Assembly: GCA_024103495.1 (NCBI GenBank)
Contig: JAGFIQ010000084.1
Span: forward strand, 1 to 43,834
Direction: 5' to 3'
DNA: 43,834 nt
Source of the DNA: Aridibacter famidurans
Lineage (GTDB): Bacteria > Acidobacteriota > Blastocatellia > Pyrinomonadales > Pyrinomonadaceae
Shown piece by piece: positions 16,805 to 26,185 of the stretch; the first letter of the stretch is position 1; each line of letters begins with the position of its first letter. The position numbers were made by a program, and so were the translations under genes. The notes beneath the pieces were generated by a model. That model saw only the letters and a list, made by a program, of their open reading frames with translations, searched no databases and was not told where the DNA came from.

Positions 16805-18373
16805 ATGCTTCCAAAACCTTCCGAAGACAAGATGGACAAGCTGGAACAATTGAGGGAAAGGTCGCGCCTTGCCGAAAAAGGCGGCGGCGAAGACAGGCTT
16901 TCGAAACAGAGGGCTTCGGGCAAGATGACGGCCCGCGAGAGGATCGACTTTTTCCTCGACGAAGGGACATTTGAAGAGTTCGACAAGTTCGTCGAACACC
17001 GTTCAACGGACTTCGGCCTCGATCAGAAGAAGTTCGACGGAGACGGCGTCGTTACCGGCCACGGCCTTGTCGACGGACGGCCTGTTTTCGTGTTCGCCCA
17101 GGACTTCACAGTCTTCGGCGGTTCGCTCAGCGAGACCCATGCGATGAAGATCTGCAAGGTGATGGACCTTGCGATGAAGACGGGCGCGCCGGTTATCGGA
17201 CTCAACGACTCGGGCGGCGCGAGGATACAGGAAGGGGTGGTATCGCTTGGAGGCTACGCCGATATTTTCCTTCGAAACACGCTCGCCAGCGGGGTCGTGC
17301 CGCAGATCAGCTGCATAATGGGCCCGTGCGCGGGCGGCGCCGTCTATTCGCCTGCGATCACGGACTTCAACATAATGGTCCGCGAGACGTCGTATATGTT
17401 CATCACGGGACCGGACGTCATCAAGACGGTTACTCACGAAGACGTTTCAAAACGCGAGCTCGGCGGCGCGATGACCCACAATACGAAGTCCGGGGTCGCT
17501 CATTTCGCCGCCGACGACGACGAACACTGCCTCAGGCTCGCCCGCGAGCTTCTGTCATTCGTGCCCTCTAACAACATGGACCCGCCTCCGTTCGTGACGA
17601 CCGAGGACCCTTCGGACAGGGCCGACGAGTCGCTGAACTCGATGGTTCCCGATTCTTCGAATCAGCCGTACGATATACGCGACATCATTCACTCGGTCGT
17701 CGATGACGGTTATTTTTTCGAGGTGCAGGAGCATTTTGCGCCCAACATCGTGGTCGGCTTCGCAAGACTCGGCGGGCACTCTGTCGGCATCGTCGCGAAC
17801 CAGCCGGCATTTTTGGCAGGCGTTCTGGACATCGACGCCTCGATAAAGGGAGCGAGATTCGTAAGGTTCTGCGATTGCTTCAATATTCCGCTCATCACCT
17901 TCGAGGACGTTCCGGGATTCCTTCCGGGAGTAAACCAGGAACACCAGGGAATAATCCGGAACGGCGCAAAGCTTCTGTACGCGTTTGCCGAGGCCACAGT
18001 CCCGAAGGTCACTGTGATCACGCGCAAGGCATACGGCGGGGCGTATTGCGTTATGGCTTCCAAGCACATACGCACGGACGTCAACTTCGCGTATCCGACG
18101 GCGGAGATCGCCGTGATGGGTGCTGACGGAGCTGTCGGAGTGCTCTACAGAAAGGAATTCGCAGAGACCACGGACGCGGAAACCTTGCGGAAGCAGAAGG
18201 TAGCGGAATTCGAAGAGAAATTCGCAAATCCGTACGTCGCGGCGAAGCACGGATACATCGACGAGGTTATCGAGCCATCCGAAACCAGGCCCAAGCTGAT
18301 CCGGGCGCTTTCCCTTCTGCAAACGAAACGCGACACGAATCCGCCAAAGAAACACGGGAATATTCCTCTCTAG
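16805..18373 (+). CDS. Biotin-dependent acyl-CoA carboxylase beta subunit (carboxyltransferase)
   Basis: 522 aa. Carboxyltransferase half of propionyl-CoA/acetyl-CoA-type carboxylases: it moves CO2 from carboxybiotin to an acyl-CoA. Seen: [44 protein letters not shown], the first oxyanion region [25 protein letters not shown], then the C-terminal half with [12 protein letters not shown] and the second oxyanion region [11 protein letters not shown]. The length is normal for PccB. The biotin carboxylase/carrier alpha subunit is not in the window. Met at 16832 (MDKLEQL) is an alternative start. Substrate preference (propionyl versus methylmalonyl) is not settled. Confidence 0.93.
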   Translation: MLPKPSEDKMDKLEQLRERSRLAEKGGGEDRLSKQRASGKMTARERIDFFLDEGTFEEFDKFVEHRSTDFGLDQKKFDGDGVVTGHGLVDGRPVFVFAQDFTVFGGSLSETHAMKICKVMDLAMKTGAPVIGLNDSGGARIQEGVVSLGGYADIFLRNTLASGVVPQISCIMGPCAGGAVYSPAITDFNIMVRETSYMFITGPDVIKTVTHEDVSKRELGGAMTHNTKSGVAHFAADDDEHCLRLARELLSFVPSNNMDPPPFVTTEDPSDRADESLNSMVPDSSNQPYDIRDIIHSVVDDGYFFEVQEHFAPNIVVGFARLGGHSVGIVANQPAFLAGVLDIDASIKGARFVRFCDCFNIPLITFEDVPGFLPGVNQEHQGIIRNGAKLLYAFAEATVPKVTVITRKAYGGAYCVMASKHIRTDVNFAYPTAEIAVMGADGAVGVLYRKEFAETTDAETLRKQKVAEFEEKFANPYVAAKHGYIDEVIEPSETRPKLIRALSLLQTKRDTNPPKKHGNIPL

Positions 18374-18422
18374 TTTCTTCGGCACCTGTTCCAATAGTCA
18401 GCCAGCGACCTGCAAAAAAAAA

Positions 18423-18456
18423 GAGACGCGATCGATTTCGCGTCTCTTTTCTTTTT
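18423..18456. terminator. Bidirectional terminator between the carboxylase gene and tRNA-Leu
   Basis: Stem GAGACGCGA (18423-18431) / TCGCGTCTC (18438-18446), six-base loop, T run from 18447 on the plus side and an A run (18414-18422) upstream that gives a T run on the minus side. It can end both converging transcripts. Confidence 0.85.
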
Positions 18457-18459
18457 CTA

Positions 18460-18544
18460 TGGTGCCGAGGGCGGGACTTGAACCCGCACGGATTGCTCCA
18501 CACGCCCCTCAAACGTGCGCGTCTACCTATTTCGCCACCTCGGC
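18460..18544 (-). tRNA. tRNA-Leu, anticodon GAG
   Basis: An 85-base class II tRNA on the minus strand. The acceptor arm GCCGAGG (from 18544) pairs with CCTCGGC, the discriminator is A, and the CCA is encoded (18460-18462). The D-arm contains GGTAGAC, the anticodon stem-loop is CACGT-TTGAGGG-GCGTG with anticodon GAG (reads CTC, and CTT by wobble), a short variable arm follows, and the T-arm holds GGTTCAAGTCC. Confidence 0.95.
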
Positions 18545-18567
18545 TTTTGAATTCTCAATAAAGAAGG

Positions 18568-19020
18568 CTAATTGCCGCCTTTCTCTCCGCCTTCCGCCGC
18601 CGCCTTGTTCGCCTCCGCGGGCTTTGCCTCCGCATTCGAAGCGCCCTGCGTGTTGGCCGCGTTTGCCGGAGCCGTGTTCGCCGGCGCGGCGTTCTGAGCG
18701 TTCGTATTTTCGGCGTTCGTGTTCGCAGCTCCCTCGGTCGTGTTCGCAGATCCGCCTTCGCCTTGCGTCTGCAGCACCGACACCTTGCCTGTGATCGCCG
18801 GAAGCGAAAGGAGCAGTGCCGACAGCATAAAGATCGTCGCCATCACGATCGTAAGCTTCGAGAGCACCGACTGCGTGCCCCTGGGGTTAAGCGCCGCGCT
18901 CGACACATTGCTCGTGAACAATGCGCCGGCGTCGGTCTTGCCCGGCTGAAGCAGCACAGCGATGATCAGCAATACACAGGAAAGAAAAAATACTATGTAC
19001 AAAAACGTTTCCAAAACCAA
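18568..19020 (-). CDS. secG: Preprotein translocase subunit SecG with Ala/Asn-rich tail
   Basis: 150 aa. The first 80 residues are a normal SecG: two membrane helices (about 3-22 and 55-75) flanking the conserved LLQPGKTDAGALF and the SKLTIVMATIF region. It associates with SecYE to assist SecA-driven export. The remaining ~65 residues form a low-complexity cytoplasmic or periplasmic tail made of Ala, Asn, Thr and Glu, with repeated ANT and NAEN-like units, much longer than in typical SecG. It is the last gene after gap, pgk, yceI and tpiA, as in many bacteria where secG follows tpiA. Confidence 0.9.
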   Translation of the reverse strand: MVLETFLYIVFFLSCVLLIIAVLLQPGKTDAGALFTSNVSSAALNPRGTQSVLSKLTIVMATIFMLSALLLSLPAITGKVSVLQTQGEGGSANTTEGAANTNAENTNAQNAAPANTAPANAANTQGASNAEAKPAEANKAAAEGGEKGGN

Positions 19021-19036
19021 TTTCCCCTTTGGAGAC

Positions 19037-19807
19037 TCACTTGTAATTCACGATCGAAGCGAACGACCCGGCGTCCAGACTCGCCCCTCCGACCAGAGCC
19101 CCGTCGATGTCTTCCCTGTCCATCAGGTCCGCGATGTTGTCGGGCTTGACGGAACCTCCGTAAAGGATCCTCACGGAGTCGGCGCATTCCCTTGAGTGCG
19201 ATGAAGCCACCGCGCGCCTTATGAAGCCATGCATTTCTTGAGCCTGTTCAGGCGTCGCGGTCCTTCCGGTACCGATCGCCCAGACAGGCTCGTAAGCGAT
19301 TATGATACGTTCCATGTCGGCGAGTGTCAATCCGGCAAGCCCGCCGGAAAGCTGGGTCCCGACGACCTTCTGCGCGCCTCCCGACTCCCTCTGCGAAAGG
19401 TCCTCTCCGACACACACGATGCACACAAGACCGTGCCCAAGAGCCGCTTTAACCTTCGCGTTTACGGTCTCGTCCGTCTCCCCGTTGAACTGCCGACGCT
19501 CCGAATGCCCGATGATGACGTGAGTCGCTCCCGCGTCTTTTAGCATATCGCCGCAGATCTCGCCCGTCCTCGCCGTATGCTCGGCCTTGGTCGAGCAATC
19601 CTGCGCTGCCACCCGCACATTGCTGCCTTCCAGCCGGTCGGCTACTGGCTTAAGCGCTGTGAACACCGGCGCAATGATCACTTCGCAATGCCATGCATTC
19701 GAGACAAGGTTCCTGAGCTCGACAGCCGAGTCCACGGACTCGCCGATAAGCTTATGCATCTTCCAGTTCCCTGCGATCACCGGCTTTCTGTCAGCCATCT
19801 TTGCCAT
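19037..19807 (-). CDS. tpiA: Triosephosphate isomerase
   Basis: Interconverts DHAP and glyceraldehyde 3-phosphate. 256 aa. Catalytic Lys in GNWKMHK (K16), His in [10 protein letters not shown], Glu in [12 protein letters not shown] (loop 6 follows), and the phosphate-binding GGSVKPDN near the end. The annotated ATG at 19807 overlaps the yceI stop by 17 bases; Met4 (19798) would reduce the overlap to 8 and matches the family start better. secG follows after 16 bp. Confidence 0.96.
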   Translation of the reverse strand: MAKMADRKPVIAGNWKMHKLIGESVDSAVELRNLVSNAWHCEVIIAPVFTALKPVADRLEGSNVRVAAQDCSTKAEHTARTGEICGDMLKDAGATHVIIGHSERRQFNGETDETVNAKVKAALGHGLVCIVCVGEDLSQRESGGAQKVVGTQLSGGLAGLTLADMERIIIAYEPVWAIGTGRTATPEQAQEMHGFIRRAVASSHSRECADSVRILYGGSVKPDNIADLMDREDIDGALVGGASLDAGSFASIVNYK

Positions 19808-20420
19808 TTCTCCCCGCCTCGGCGTGTTTTATCTTCGTCGACCTGGAAATAAGGTCCAGCTCAACTCTCACATCATCCCCTATAAACCCGGGCACCGATT
19901 GGTGTGTGTAATTCACTCCGAAATCACGTCTGTTCAGAGTCATGATTGCTTTGAATCCCACCACAAAAGTCCCTTTTTCTTCATCGATCTTCGTTCCCGT
20001 CACTTCAAACGGGATCACGATATTCTTTGTCACACCGCGCATCGTAAGCTTTCCGTGAAGCAGGTTCCTATCTCCCCGCTTTTCGACACGATCACTTGCG
20101 AAAGAAAGCGTCGGATGTCCTTCCACATCGAAGAAGTCTGCGGTCCTGAGGTGTTCATCCCTTTGGTCGATCCCAGTGTCAATGCTGGATGCGTCGATAG
20201 TGACCTTTACATTAGAGCGGGAGATGTCATTCGGATCGAAATTCAGGTCCATGTCGAACTTGGTGAACTTTCCATGGACCTCTGAGAGCCCTCCCAATAT
20301 CGGAACCGCAAAACCCACGTTCGAATGGTTAACGTCCATCCGGACCGGCAACGGCTCGATAGAGGAACTTCCTTGGAATGAGAACGCAAGCAACAACAGC
20401 GATGCGAAAAATGTGTTCAT
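19791..20420 (-). CDS. YceI-family periplasmic lipocalin-like protein
   Basis: 209 aa with an N-terminal signal sequence ([20 protein letters not shown]). The YceI beta-barrel is clear: [34 protein letters not shown], then [16 protein letters not shown], the region [20 protein letters not shown], and DFGVNYT. Family members bind polyisoprenoid (for example TT1927b) or amide lipids in the periplasm. Its position between pgk and tpiA, overlapping tpiA, is unusual because it splits the glycolytic block. No regulatory explanation is visible. Confidence 0.93.
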   Translation of the reverse strand: MNTFFASLLLLAFSFQGSSSIEPLPVRMDVNHSNVGFAVPILGGLSEVHGKFTKFDMDLNFDPNDISRSNVKVTIDASSIDTGIDQRDEHLRTADFFDVEGHPTLSFASDRVEKRGDRNLLHGKLTMRGVTKNIVIPFEVTGTKIDEEKGTFVVGFKAIMTLNRRDFGVNYTHQSVPGFIGDDVRVELDLISRSTKIKHAEAGRNGKDG

Positions 20421-20452
20421 TTAGTTTGCCTTCTTGTCAGAGTCAAAAAGAT

Positions 20453-21649
20453 CTACGCGTCATCGAGCGCCGCAACTCCCGGAAGTTCTTCACCCGAAAG
20501 GAACTCAAGCGTAGCCCCTCCGCCCGTCGAGATGTGCGAAACCCGGTCCGCGAGCCCTGCCTCGTTGATAGCGGCGACGGAGTCCCCACCGCCTACGACG
20601 GAGAAAGCGCCTTCATCTGTCGCTTCCGCAACGGCGTTCGCGATCGCGATCGTGCCCTCGTCAAACGGCTTTTCTTCGAACATTCCCATCGGGCCGTTCC
20701 AAATGATCGTCTTCGCGCCCTCAAGTGCGTTCTTGTAGATCGCGGACGTCTCGGTACCAATGTCCAGCCCTACGAGCCCGGCGTTCGTGAAATCGATCGG
20801 GATTATCCTTCGCGAATTAAGAGGATCGAACGAGTCCACGACCTGGTGATCCGTGGGAAGCAGCAGCGTTATTCCGGCGTCTTCGGCGGACCTCTTGATC
20901 TCAAGAGCGGTCTCGAGCATATCGTCCTCCACAAGCGATCTCCCTACCGTGTATCCCATCGCCTTGAAGAAGGTGTAGGCCATCGCACCGCCGATCAACA
21001 ACTTGTCTACCTTCTTTTCTATCAATGATTTGATCACCGGAAGCTTATCCGATACTTTAGCTCCTCCGAGGATCGCGACAAAAGGCCTCTCGGGATCCTC
21101 CACGACCCTCCCGAGCACCTCAAGTTCTCTCTCCATCAGCAAGCCTGCCGCAGATTCGTCGACAAACTCCGTGATCCCCGCTGTGGAGGCGTGGGCGCGA
21201 TGAGCCGTGCCGAACGCGTCATTGACGTAAACATCCGCAAGCCTCGAAAGCGCCATAGCGAAATCCGTGTCGTTGTTTTTCTCGCCTTCGTGAAACCGCA
21301 CGTTTTCCAAAAGGAGCACCCCGCCTTCCTCAAGACTCTCGACCGCCGACTCTGCCTTCTCACCCACGCAGTCCTCCGCGAACGCCACTTCCTTGCCAAG
21401 CAGTTCGCCAAGTTTCGCCGCTACGGGCTTAAGGCTGAATGCGGGGTCCGGCTCACCGGCCGGGCGTCCCAGATGCGAGGCGAGAATCGCCTTTCCGCCG
21501 TTCTCGATGACGTACCGTATCGTGGGCAGCGCGCCGCGAATTCGCGTGTCGTCCGTCACCTCGCCATCTTTGATCGGCACGTTGAAGTCAACACGGACGA
21601 AAACCCTTTTGCCGTTCAGATCCAGGTCCTTTACGCTCTTCTTTTTCAT
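20453..21649 (-). CDS. pgk: Phosphoglycerate kinase
   Basis: Transfers phosphate from 1,3-bisphosphoglycerate to ADP. 398 aa, normal. Seen: RVDFNVPIKDGEVTDDTRI, the LASHLGRP motif, NDAFGTAHRAHAST, then GGAKVSDKLPVI, GGAMAYTFFKAMG, and near the C-terminus WNGPMGMFE and GGGDSVAAI with STGGGATLEFL. It lies downstream of gap across an 89-bp gap containing a stable hairpin, and upstream of yceI. Confidence 0.97.
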   Translation of the reverse strand: MKKKSVKDLDLNGKRVFVRVDFNVPIKDGEVTDDTRIRGALPTIRYVIENGGKAILASHLGRPAGEPDPAFSLKPVAAKLGELLGKEVAFAEDCVGEKAESAVESLEEGGVLLLENVRFHEGEKNNDTDFAMALSRLADVYVNDAFGTAHRAHASTAGITEFVDESAAGLLMERELEVLGRVVEDPERPFVAILGGAKVSDKLPVIKSLIEKKVDKLLIGGAMAYTFFKAMGYTVGRSLVEDDMLETALEIKRSAEDAGITLLLPTDHQVVDSFDPLNSRRIIPIDFTNAGLVGLDIGTETSAIYKNALEGAKTIIWNGPMGMFEEKPFDEGTIAIANAVAEATDEGAFSVVGGGDSVAAINEAGLADRVSHISTGGGATLEFLSGEELPGVAALDDA

Positions 21650-21672
21650 CGCAATCCGCTCATCAGTTCAAA

Positions 21673-21704
21673 GGCCCTTCGCGTACGGTGTACTGCGAAA
21701 GGCC
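21673..21704 (-). promoter_or_regulatory. Hairpin in the gap-pgk intergenic region
   Basis: On the minus strand GGCCTTTCGC and GCGAAGGGCC form a 10-bp stem with one G-U pair and a 12-base loop (arms at 21695-21704 and 21673-21682). It lies between the gap stop and the pgk start and is not followed by a U run, so it looks like an mRNA stability or processing element rather than a terminator. Confidence 0.5.
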
Positions 21705-21738
21705 GTTCTGGATCTCCTGGCTGCGTCACAAACGTGAC

Positions 21739-22746
21739 CTAAAGCCCTTTCGAAGCCATGTACTTAACGAGGTCTCTTACCCTGCACGAATAACCCCATT
21801 CGTTGTCGTACCAGGAGAGGATCTTCACCGACGTGCTGTCAAGCACCGACGTGTTGTCCGCGTCGACGATCGACGAATGCGAGTTGCCTCGATAGTCGAT
21901 CGACACAAGCGGCTCTTCAGAGAATCCCAGGATTCCCGCAAGTTCTTCGTTCGCGGCGTCCTTCAGCGCCTTGTTGACCGCTTCCCTCGTCGTCGGGGTC
22001 TCGACGTTGATCACGACATCGACCAGCGACACGTTCGGTGTGGGCACACGGACAGAGATGCCTTCAAACTTCCCTTCGAGTTCGGGGATCACGAGTGCCA
22101 CTGCCTTCGCCGCACCGGTAGATGTGGGGATCATCGAAAGTCCCGCGGCGCGCGCCCTCCTGAGGTCCTTGTGCGGAAGGTCGAGAAGCTGCTGGTCGTT
22201 GGTGTAAGCGTGGATCGTCGTCATCTGGGCATTGACGACCCCGAACTTCTCGTGGATCACCTTCGCCACCGGCGCAAGGCAGTTGGTCGTACAGGACGCG
22301 TTCGAAACTATGTGATGGTTCTCCGGATCGTAAACATCCTCGTTCACTCCCAGGACGATCGTCGCATCCGGATCCTTTCCGGGTGCGGAGATGATGACCT
22401 TCTTCACGGAACCGCGGAGATGCTTTCCGGCAGTCGCTTTGTCCCTGAAGATGCCCGTCGATTCGATAACCACCTCGGCGCCGACCTCTTCCCAGGGGAT
22501 ATTCGCCGGGTCCCTCTCGCTGAACACTTTGAACTCGTCGCCCGCCACCGTTATCGTGCCGTCGCCGGCGGAGATGTCCTGCTCCAGGTTGCCCATCACC
22601 GAATCGTACTTCAGCAGATGAGCAAGCGTCTTTGTGTCGGTCAGGTCATTGACCGCTACAAAATCCAGATCCGGATCGTTCAGCGACGCCCGCAGAACGT
22701 TGCGCCCGATCCTCCCGAAACCGTTGATACCGACTTTGATAGCCAT
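21739..22746 (-). CDS. gap: Glyceraldehyde-3-phosphate dehydrogenase, type I
   Basis: 335 aa. NAD-binding N-terminus IKVGINGFGRIGRNVLRA, AVNDLTD at the cofactor-specificity loop, catalytic Cys152 in SNASCTTNCLAPV, the S-loop region LRRARAAGLSMIPTSTGAAK, and the C-terminal WYDNEWGYSCRV. It oxidises G3P to 1,3-bisphosphoglycerate and feeds the following pgk. A GGAGGG ribosome binding site lies about 11 bases before the ATG. It is the first gene of the minus-strand glycolysis block and divergent from the TolC-family gene. Confidence 0.97.
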   Translation of the reverse strand: MAIKVGINGFGRIGRNVLRASLNDPDLDFVAVNDLTDTKTLAHLLKYDSVMGNLEQDISAGDGTITVAGDEFKVFSERDPANIPWEEVGAEVVIESTGIFRDKATAGKHLRGSVKKVIISAPGKDPDATIVLGVNEDVYDPENHHIVSNASCTTNCLAPVAKVIHEKFGVVNAQMTTIHAYTNDQQLLDLPHKDLRRARAAGLSMIPTSTGAAKAVALVIPELEGKFEGISVRVPTPNVSLVDVVINVETPTTREAVNKALKDAANEELAGILGFSEEPLVSIDYRGNSHSSIVDADNTSVLDSTSVKILSWYDNEWGYSCRVRDLVKYMASKGL

Positions 22747-22841
22747 ATGCTAAAAATTGCCCTCCGACGTTGCTAATTAAAAGAAAGAAAGATATATCAA
22801 TTCGGAGCAAAGTTCAAAGCCTTCTCCTCACCCGGAATCTG

Positions 22842-22857
22842 ATACGATACTTCGTAT
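22842..22857. promoter_or_regulatory. Small palindrome in the gap/TolC divergent region
   Basis: ATACGA-TACT-TCGTAT within the 228-bp region between the divergent gap and TolC-family starts. It could be an operator. The rest of the region is AT-rich and promoter-like but I see no clear pair of -35/-10 boxes. Confidence 0.25.
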
Positions 22858-22974
22858 TCCATACGGGCCGCTGAACGTTTTTTATGAAACAAAGAAATTT
22901 TTCAAAGCGTATCAGAGCCTGAGTTTTACAGTCCTAAATCTTTCTAAGTCATTAACTTTCGGAGCTTTCCAATA

Positions 22975-24816
22975 ATGAGATCGTCTCAAAATCTACTTCT
23001 TCGCCGGATCGGACCGTTCGCGCTGGCCCTGGCCGTCTGTCCGGGTGTGATCGCCCAGCAAGCCAACCCGCAGATCGCTCAGAATACAGGGACGTCGGCT
23101 TCCGCGGAATCTGATGCGCCACGAACCGCTGACACTCCAAAGGTCGATCCGTCGGCTTACCGCACGCTTCCGGGATCGGCCACGAAACGTGTCGGGGTGA
23201 ACATGACGCAGACGCGTTCACTTTCGCTCTCGAACGCGATCGAGCTGGCGCTTCAGAACAACAATGACATCGAGGTCACCCGAAATGATGTCAAGATCGC
23301 CGAAGCGACACTGCGATCGCTGCTCGGCTTCTACGACCCGATGCTGACCGTCAATCCCAATTACACGAACACGGTTCAGCCTCAGCCGAGCACGCTCGGC
23401 GGTGCGGATCTTTCGGGCGTGACCCGGAGCAACGAATTCCGCGTGAACTCAAGCATATTCAAGCCGCTGAAAGCTGGAGGCGGCAGCTTCAATGTGTTCT
23501 TCAACAGCGTGCGAAACGAGACGAGCTCCACTTTTTCACAGCTGAACCCTACTTACTCGACGAACTTCGGAGTCACGTTTACCCAGCCGCTTCTGAAGGA
23601 TCTTTCTATCGACAACACCCGCCGGCAGATAAGGATACAGCGAAAGGTCATCGCGCAGTCGGACGCGGATTTCAGGCGAAGGACGATCGAGATCATTTCG
23701 CAGGTCCAGAGGGCTTACTGGGACCTCGTTTTCGCCCTTCGCGACCAGCAGAACCGGCAGGCGAATCTCGAACTGACAAGAGAGAACCTCAGACAGGTGG
23801 AGGCCCGGATCGAAGCAGGTACCGCGGCTCCACTCGCACGGGCCGAAGTGAGCACGGAGCTTGCGAACCGCGAATCGGATCTCCTTCTCGCCACACAACA
23901 GGTATCGGTTGCTGAGAACTCTCTGAAGGTGCTGATCCTGAAGGAATCGACCTCGAGTCTCTGGTCCGAATCCTTCACGCCGACGGACGCTCCCGTTTTC
24001 AGTGACGATCCGGTCAACCTAGACAACGTCGTTACGGACGCCATCGCAAATCGGCCGGAACTCCAGAGGCTGAAACTGCAAAGTGAAATCAACAACATCG
24101 ATATCGATTTCTTCAAGAATCAGATCCGGCCGCAGGTCGACCTGAACTTCAATTACACGATGATCGGGCTTTCGGGTACCGGGACCGGCGCGACGGAGCC
24201 GTTTACGGTCCCTCTTATCTCGGGCGATCCATCCACTAACTCCAGCGCTTTTCTTCTGAACGAATTGCGGAACCTAAATCCGGACATCGTAGTGCCGAAT
24301 GTTACGGTTCAACCGTCCGTACCGCCAAGATTTCTCGGCGGCTACGGCCAATCGCTCGAGAACTTGTTCAAGAACGACACCAGGAGCTACTCGGTCGGCG
24401 TGACATTCACTTTCCCGATTGGGAACAAAACCGCAAAGGCAAACCTTGCCGCGGCACGTTATCAGCAGGACCGCATCGCGGCGCAAACTCGGTCACAGGA
24501 GCAAGCGGTGATCGCAGAGGTCCGGAATGCGGTCCAGGCAGTGGAGACTGCGAGAGAGAGAGTGCTTACTGCCCGGAGGGCGAGGGAATTCGCCGAGATC
24601 CAACTTGCAGGCGAGCGGAGGCTCTACGACGTCGGCCGATCAACGACGTTCCTGCTTTTCCAGCGGGAGAATGCGCTTACGAACGCGAGGAACGCCGAGA
24701 TCAGGGCCGAGACCGACTACAACAAGGCGCTGGCCGACCTCCAGAGGGCGACCTCGACAACATTCCGAGCCAACAACATCACGATCGATTCTCCGACGGA
24801 CGACGACGGTAACTAG
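22975..24816 (+). CDS. TolC-family outer membrane efflux protein
   Basis: 613 aa. Signal peptide (RRIGPFALALAVCPGVIAQ), then a Gln/Ala-rich linker and two outer-membrane efflux repeats. The first begins at SLSNAIELALQNNNDIEVTRNDV with coiled-coil helices through about residue 320. The second begins near PELQRLKLQSEINNIDIDF and ends in a long helix with LAGERRLYDVGRSTTFLLFQRE, a TolC-family hallmark. It would form a trimeric outer-membrane barrel and periplasmic tunnel for efflux or type I secretion. No inner-membrane pump or adaptor lies next to it. It is somewhat longer than usual because of the N-terminal linker and inserted loops around 400-450. Confidence 0.92.
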   Translation: MRSSQNLLLRRIGPFALALAVCPGVIAQQANPQIAQNTGTSASAESDAPRTADTPKVDPSAYRTLPGSATKRVGVNMTQTRSLSLSNAIELALQNNNDIEVTRNDVKIAEATLRSLLGFYDPMLTVNPNYTNTVQPQPSTLGGADLSGVTRSNEFRVNSSIFKPLKAGGGSFNVFFNSVRNETSSTFSQLNPTYSTNFGVTFTQPLLKDLSIDNTRRQIRIQRKVIAQSDADFRRRTIEIISQVQRAYWDLVFALRDQQNRQANLELTRENLRQVEARIEAGTAAPLARAEVSTELANRESDLLLATQQVSVAENSLKVLILKESTSSLWSESFTPTDAPVFSDDPVNLDNVVTDAIANRPELQRLKLQSEINNIDIDFFKNQIRPQVDLNFNYTMIGLSGTGTGATEPFTVPLISGDPSTNSSAFLLNELRNLNPDIVVPNVTVQPSVPPRFLGGYGQSLENLFKNDTRSYSVGVTFTFPIGNKTAKANLAAARYQQDRIAAQTRSQEQAVIAEVRNAVQAVETARERVLTARRAREFAEIQLAGERRLYDVGRSTTFLLFQRENALTNARNAEIRAETDYNKALADLQRATSTTFRANNITIDSPTDDDGN

Positions 24817-24845
24817 TCCCTGAACCTCGATCGATCGACAACAAT

Positions 24846-24870
24846 GCCGCCCTCCGGGGCGGCTTTTTTT
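24846..24870 (+). terminator. Rho-independent terminator after the TolC-family gene
   Basis: GCCGCCC (24846-24852), four-base loop, GGGCGGC (24857-24863), then seven T. Confidence 0.9.
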
Positions 24871-25001
24871 CTTTCTCGCAGCCGCCCGACAATGCTTCGG
24901 CCCCCGATGCAACTTGCCGCGGAGTCGATCCATCGAAATTTTCGTTCAACCCCGTGTTAAGATATATTTGTTAAAGTCATACCTCAGCAAAAGGTAAAGC
25001 T

Positions 25002-25610
25002 ATGATCAAGTCTGTTTTTGCCCTGGTCGTCATCATTATCCTCGCTCCCTCGATCGTTCCGGCGCAGGAGAAGGGCATCGATTCCCAGACCCAGACGATC
25101 AAGGAGACGAACACATCAAAGGGCAACGAAGTGCGGCGCACATTTACCTGGGACGGAAAGACCGTCGTCAGAAATCGCTTGCCGAATCCCTACACGCTGA
25201 ATTCACGGCGCGATGTGCTGGTCGAGATGGTCGTCAACATTTTGGAAGAGAACAAGATGATCCTTGACGAATCGGCGTCCAGGCTCAACGAGGGGATCGT
25301 CGTTACCCAACCCTTGGTGTTCTCGAAGGGCGCGATAATCACTCAGACCGAACTTAACAGATACGCCATAGTGCCAAATACCGATCAGGTATGGACAAGG
25401 GGCAGATACACCCTGACCGTCGAGGTTCAGTCGATCGACGGCATCAAGAACAACGTCTATGTGACCGCCAAGATCGAAGGCAGGTCCGAGAGCGGCATTT
25501 TTTCCGAGTGGTCGAACCTGGACAGTTCGGGTGTGGCTGAAGAAGAGTTTCTCTCGAAGCTCGTAACGATGATGGGCAAGGATCTGGACGCCGAGGGACG
25601 AAGGCCGTAG
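25002..25610 (+). CDS. Secreted hypothetical protein
   Basis: 202 aa with a clear signal peptide (FALVVIIILAPSIVPAQ, cleavage after about residue 22). The mature part has a Thr/Asn-rich start, a long amphipathic helix (VLVEMVVNILEENKMILDES), and beta-rich stretches with WTRGRYTLTVEVQ and VYVTAKIEG, ending in a helix around EEEFLSKLVTMMG. The helix-strand pattern loosely recalls small periplasmic domains of outer-membrane assembly lipoproteins, but no family was recognised. It follows the TolC terminator and precedes another secreted protein by 13 bp. Confidence 0.75.
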   Translation: MIKSVFALVVIIILAPSIVPAQEKGIDSQTQTIKETNTSKGNEVRRTFTWDGKTVVRNRLPNPYTLNSRRDVLVEMVVNILEENKMILDESASRLNEGIVVTQPLVFSKGAIITQTELNRYAIVPNTDQVWTRGRYTLTVEVQSIDGIKNNVYVTAKIEGRSESGIFSEWSNLDSSGVAEEEFLSKLVTMMGKDLDAEGRRP

Positions 25611-25623
25611 CGGGGCTGCAGGG

Positions 25624-26163
25624 ATGGTTGAACGTTCAATCTACAGATCGATCAAGTTTGCGCTTCCGGCGCTTTTCATTGCGTTGTTCACTTCCGTGGC
25701 GTTCGCACAGATCGAGCGCTGTCCGTACATAGAGAATCCGGCACATCGCGAGCCTTTGAGCCCGCACGTAAAGGAGCGGATGATCGAGCTCTGTATACGG
25801 GACACAAAGAAGGATTTCGAAGAGCTTGTCGCGCGCACGGAACAACTCGCAAAGCTTACCGACGAGATAACGGCATCGTTCAAAGAGAACAAAGAACTTT
25901 CCGGCGAGGACCGGGAAAAGCTCGCCGAGGCTGAAAAGCTGCTCGACAAGATCCGTGACGAACTTCGGGCCGATGACGACGGTGACGACGACGATAAGAA
26001 AGAGCCGACGAGTGTGGTTGAAGCGATCGAAATGCTCAGCAAGAACACCGCGAGGCTCGTTGGCGAGATAAAGAAGACCACACGCCACAGTATATCCGCC
26101 GTCGCGGTTCAGTCCTCGAATACGGTGTTGAAGCTTGTAAAGTGGCTTCGGTTCACCAACTGA
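25624..26163 (+). CDS. Secreted coiled-coil hypothetical protein with Asp-rich linker
   Basis: 179 aa. Signal peptide near the N-terminus (FALPALFIALFTSVAFA). Next a short Cys-containing segment (ERCPYIENP ... ELCIRD; two Cys could form a disulfide), then a charged helical region (about 60-118) likely to be a coiled coil, an Asp-rich linker (DDDGDDDDKK), and a C-terminal helix pair. No family recognised. It lies 13 bp after the preceding secreted protein gene and 22 bp before the VWA gene, so the three are probably one transcript. Confidence 0.72.
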   Translation: MVERSIYRSIKFALPALFIALFTSVAFAQIERCPYIENPAHREPLSPHVKERMIELCIRDTKKDFEELVARTEQLAKLTDEITASFKENKELSGEDREKLAEAEKLLDKIRDELRADDDGDDDDKKEPTSVVEAIEMLSKNTARLVGEIKKTTRHSISAVAVQSSNTVLKLVKWLRFTN

Positions 26164-26185
26164 TACTTTCATCACTTCAAGACAT

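Noticed and set aside
21688..22776. Plus-strand open frame of 362 codons over gap
   Set aside because: Antisense shadow of glyceraldehyde-3-phosphate dehydrogenase; rich in Arg/His and without family motifs.
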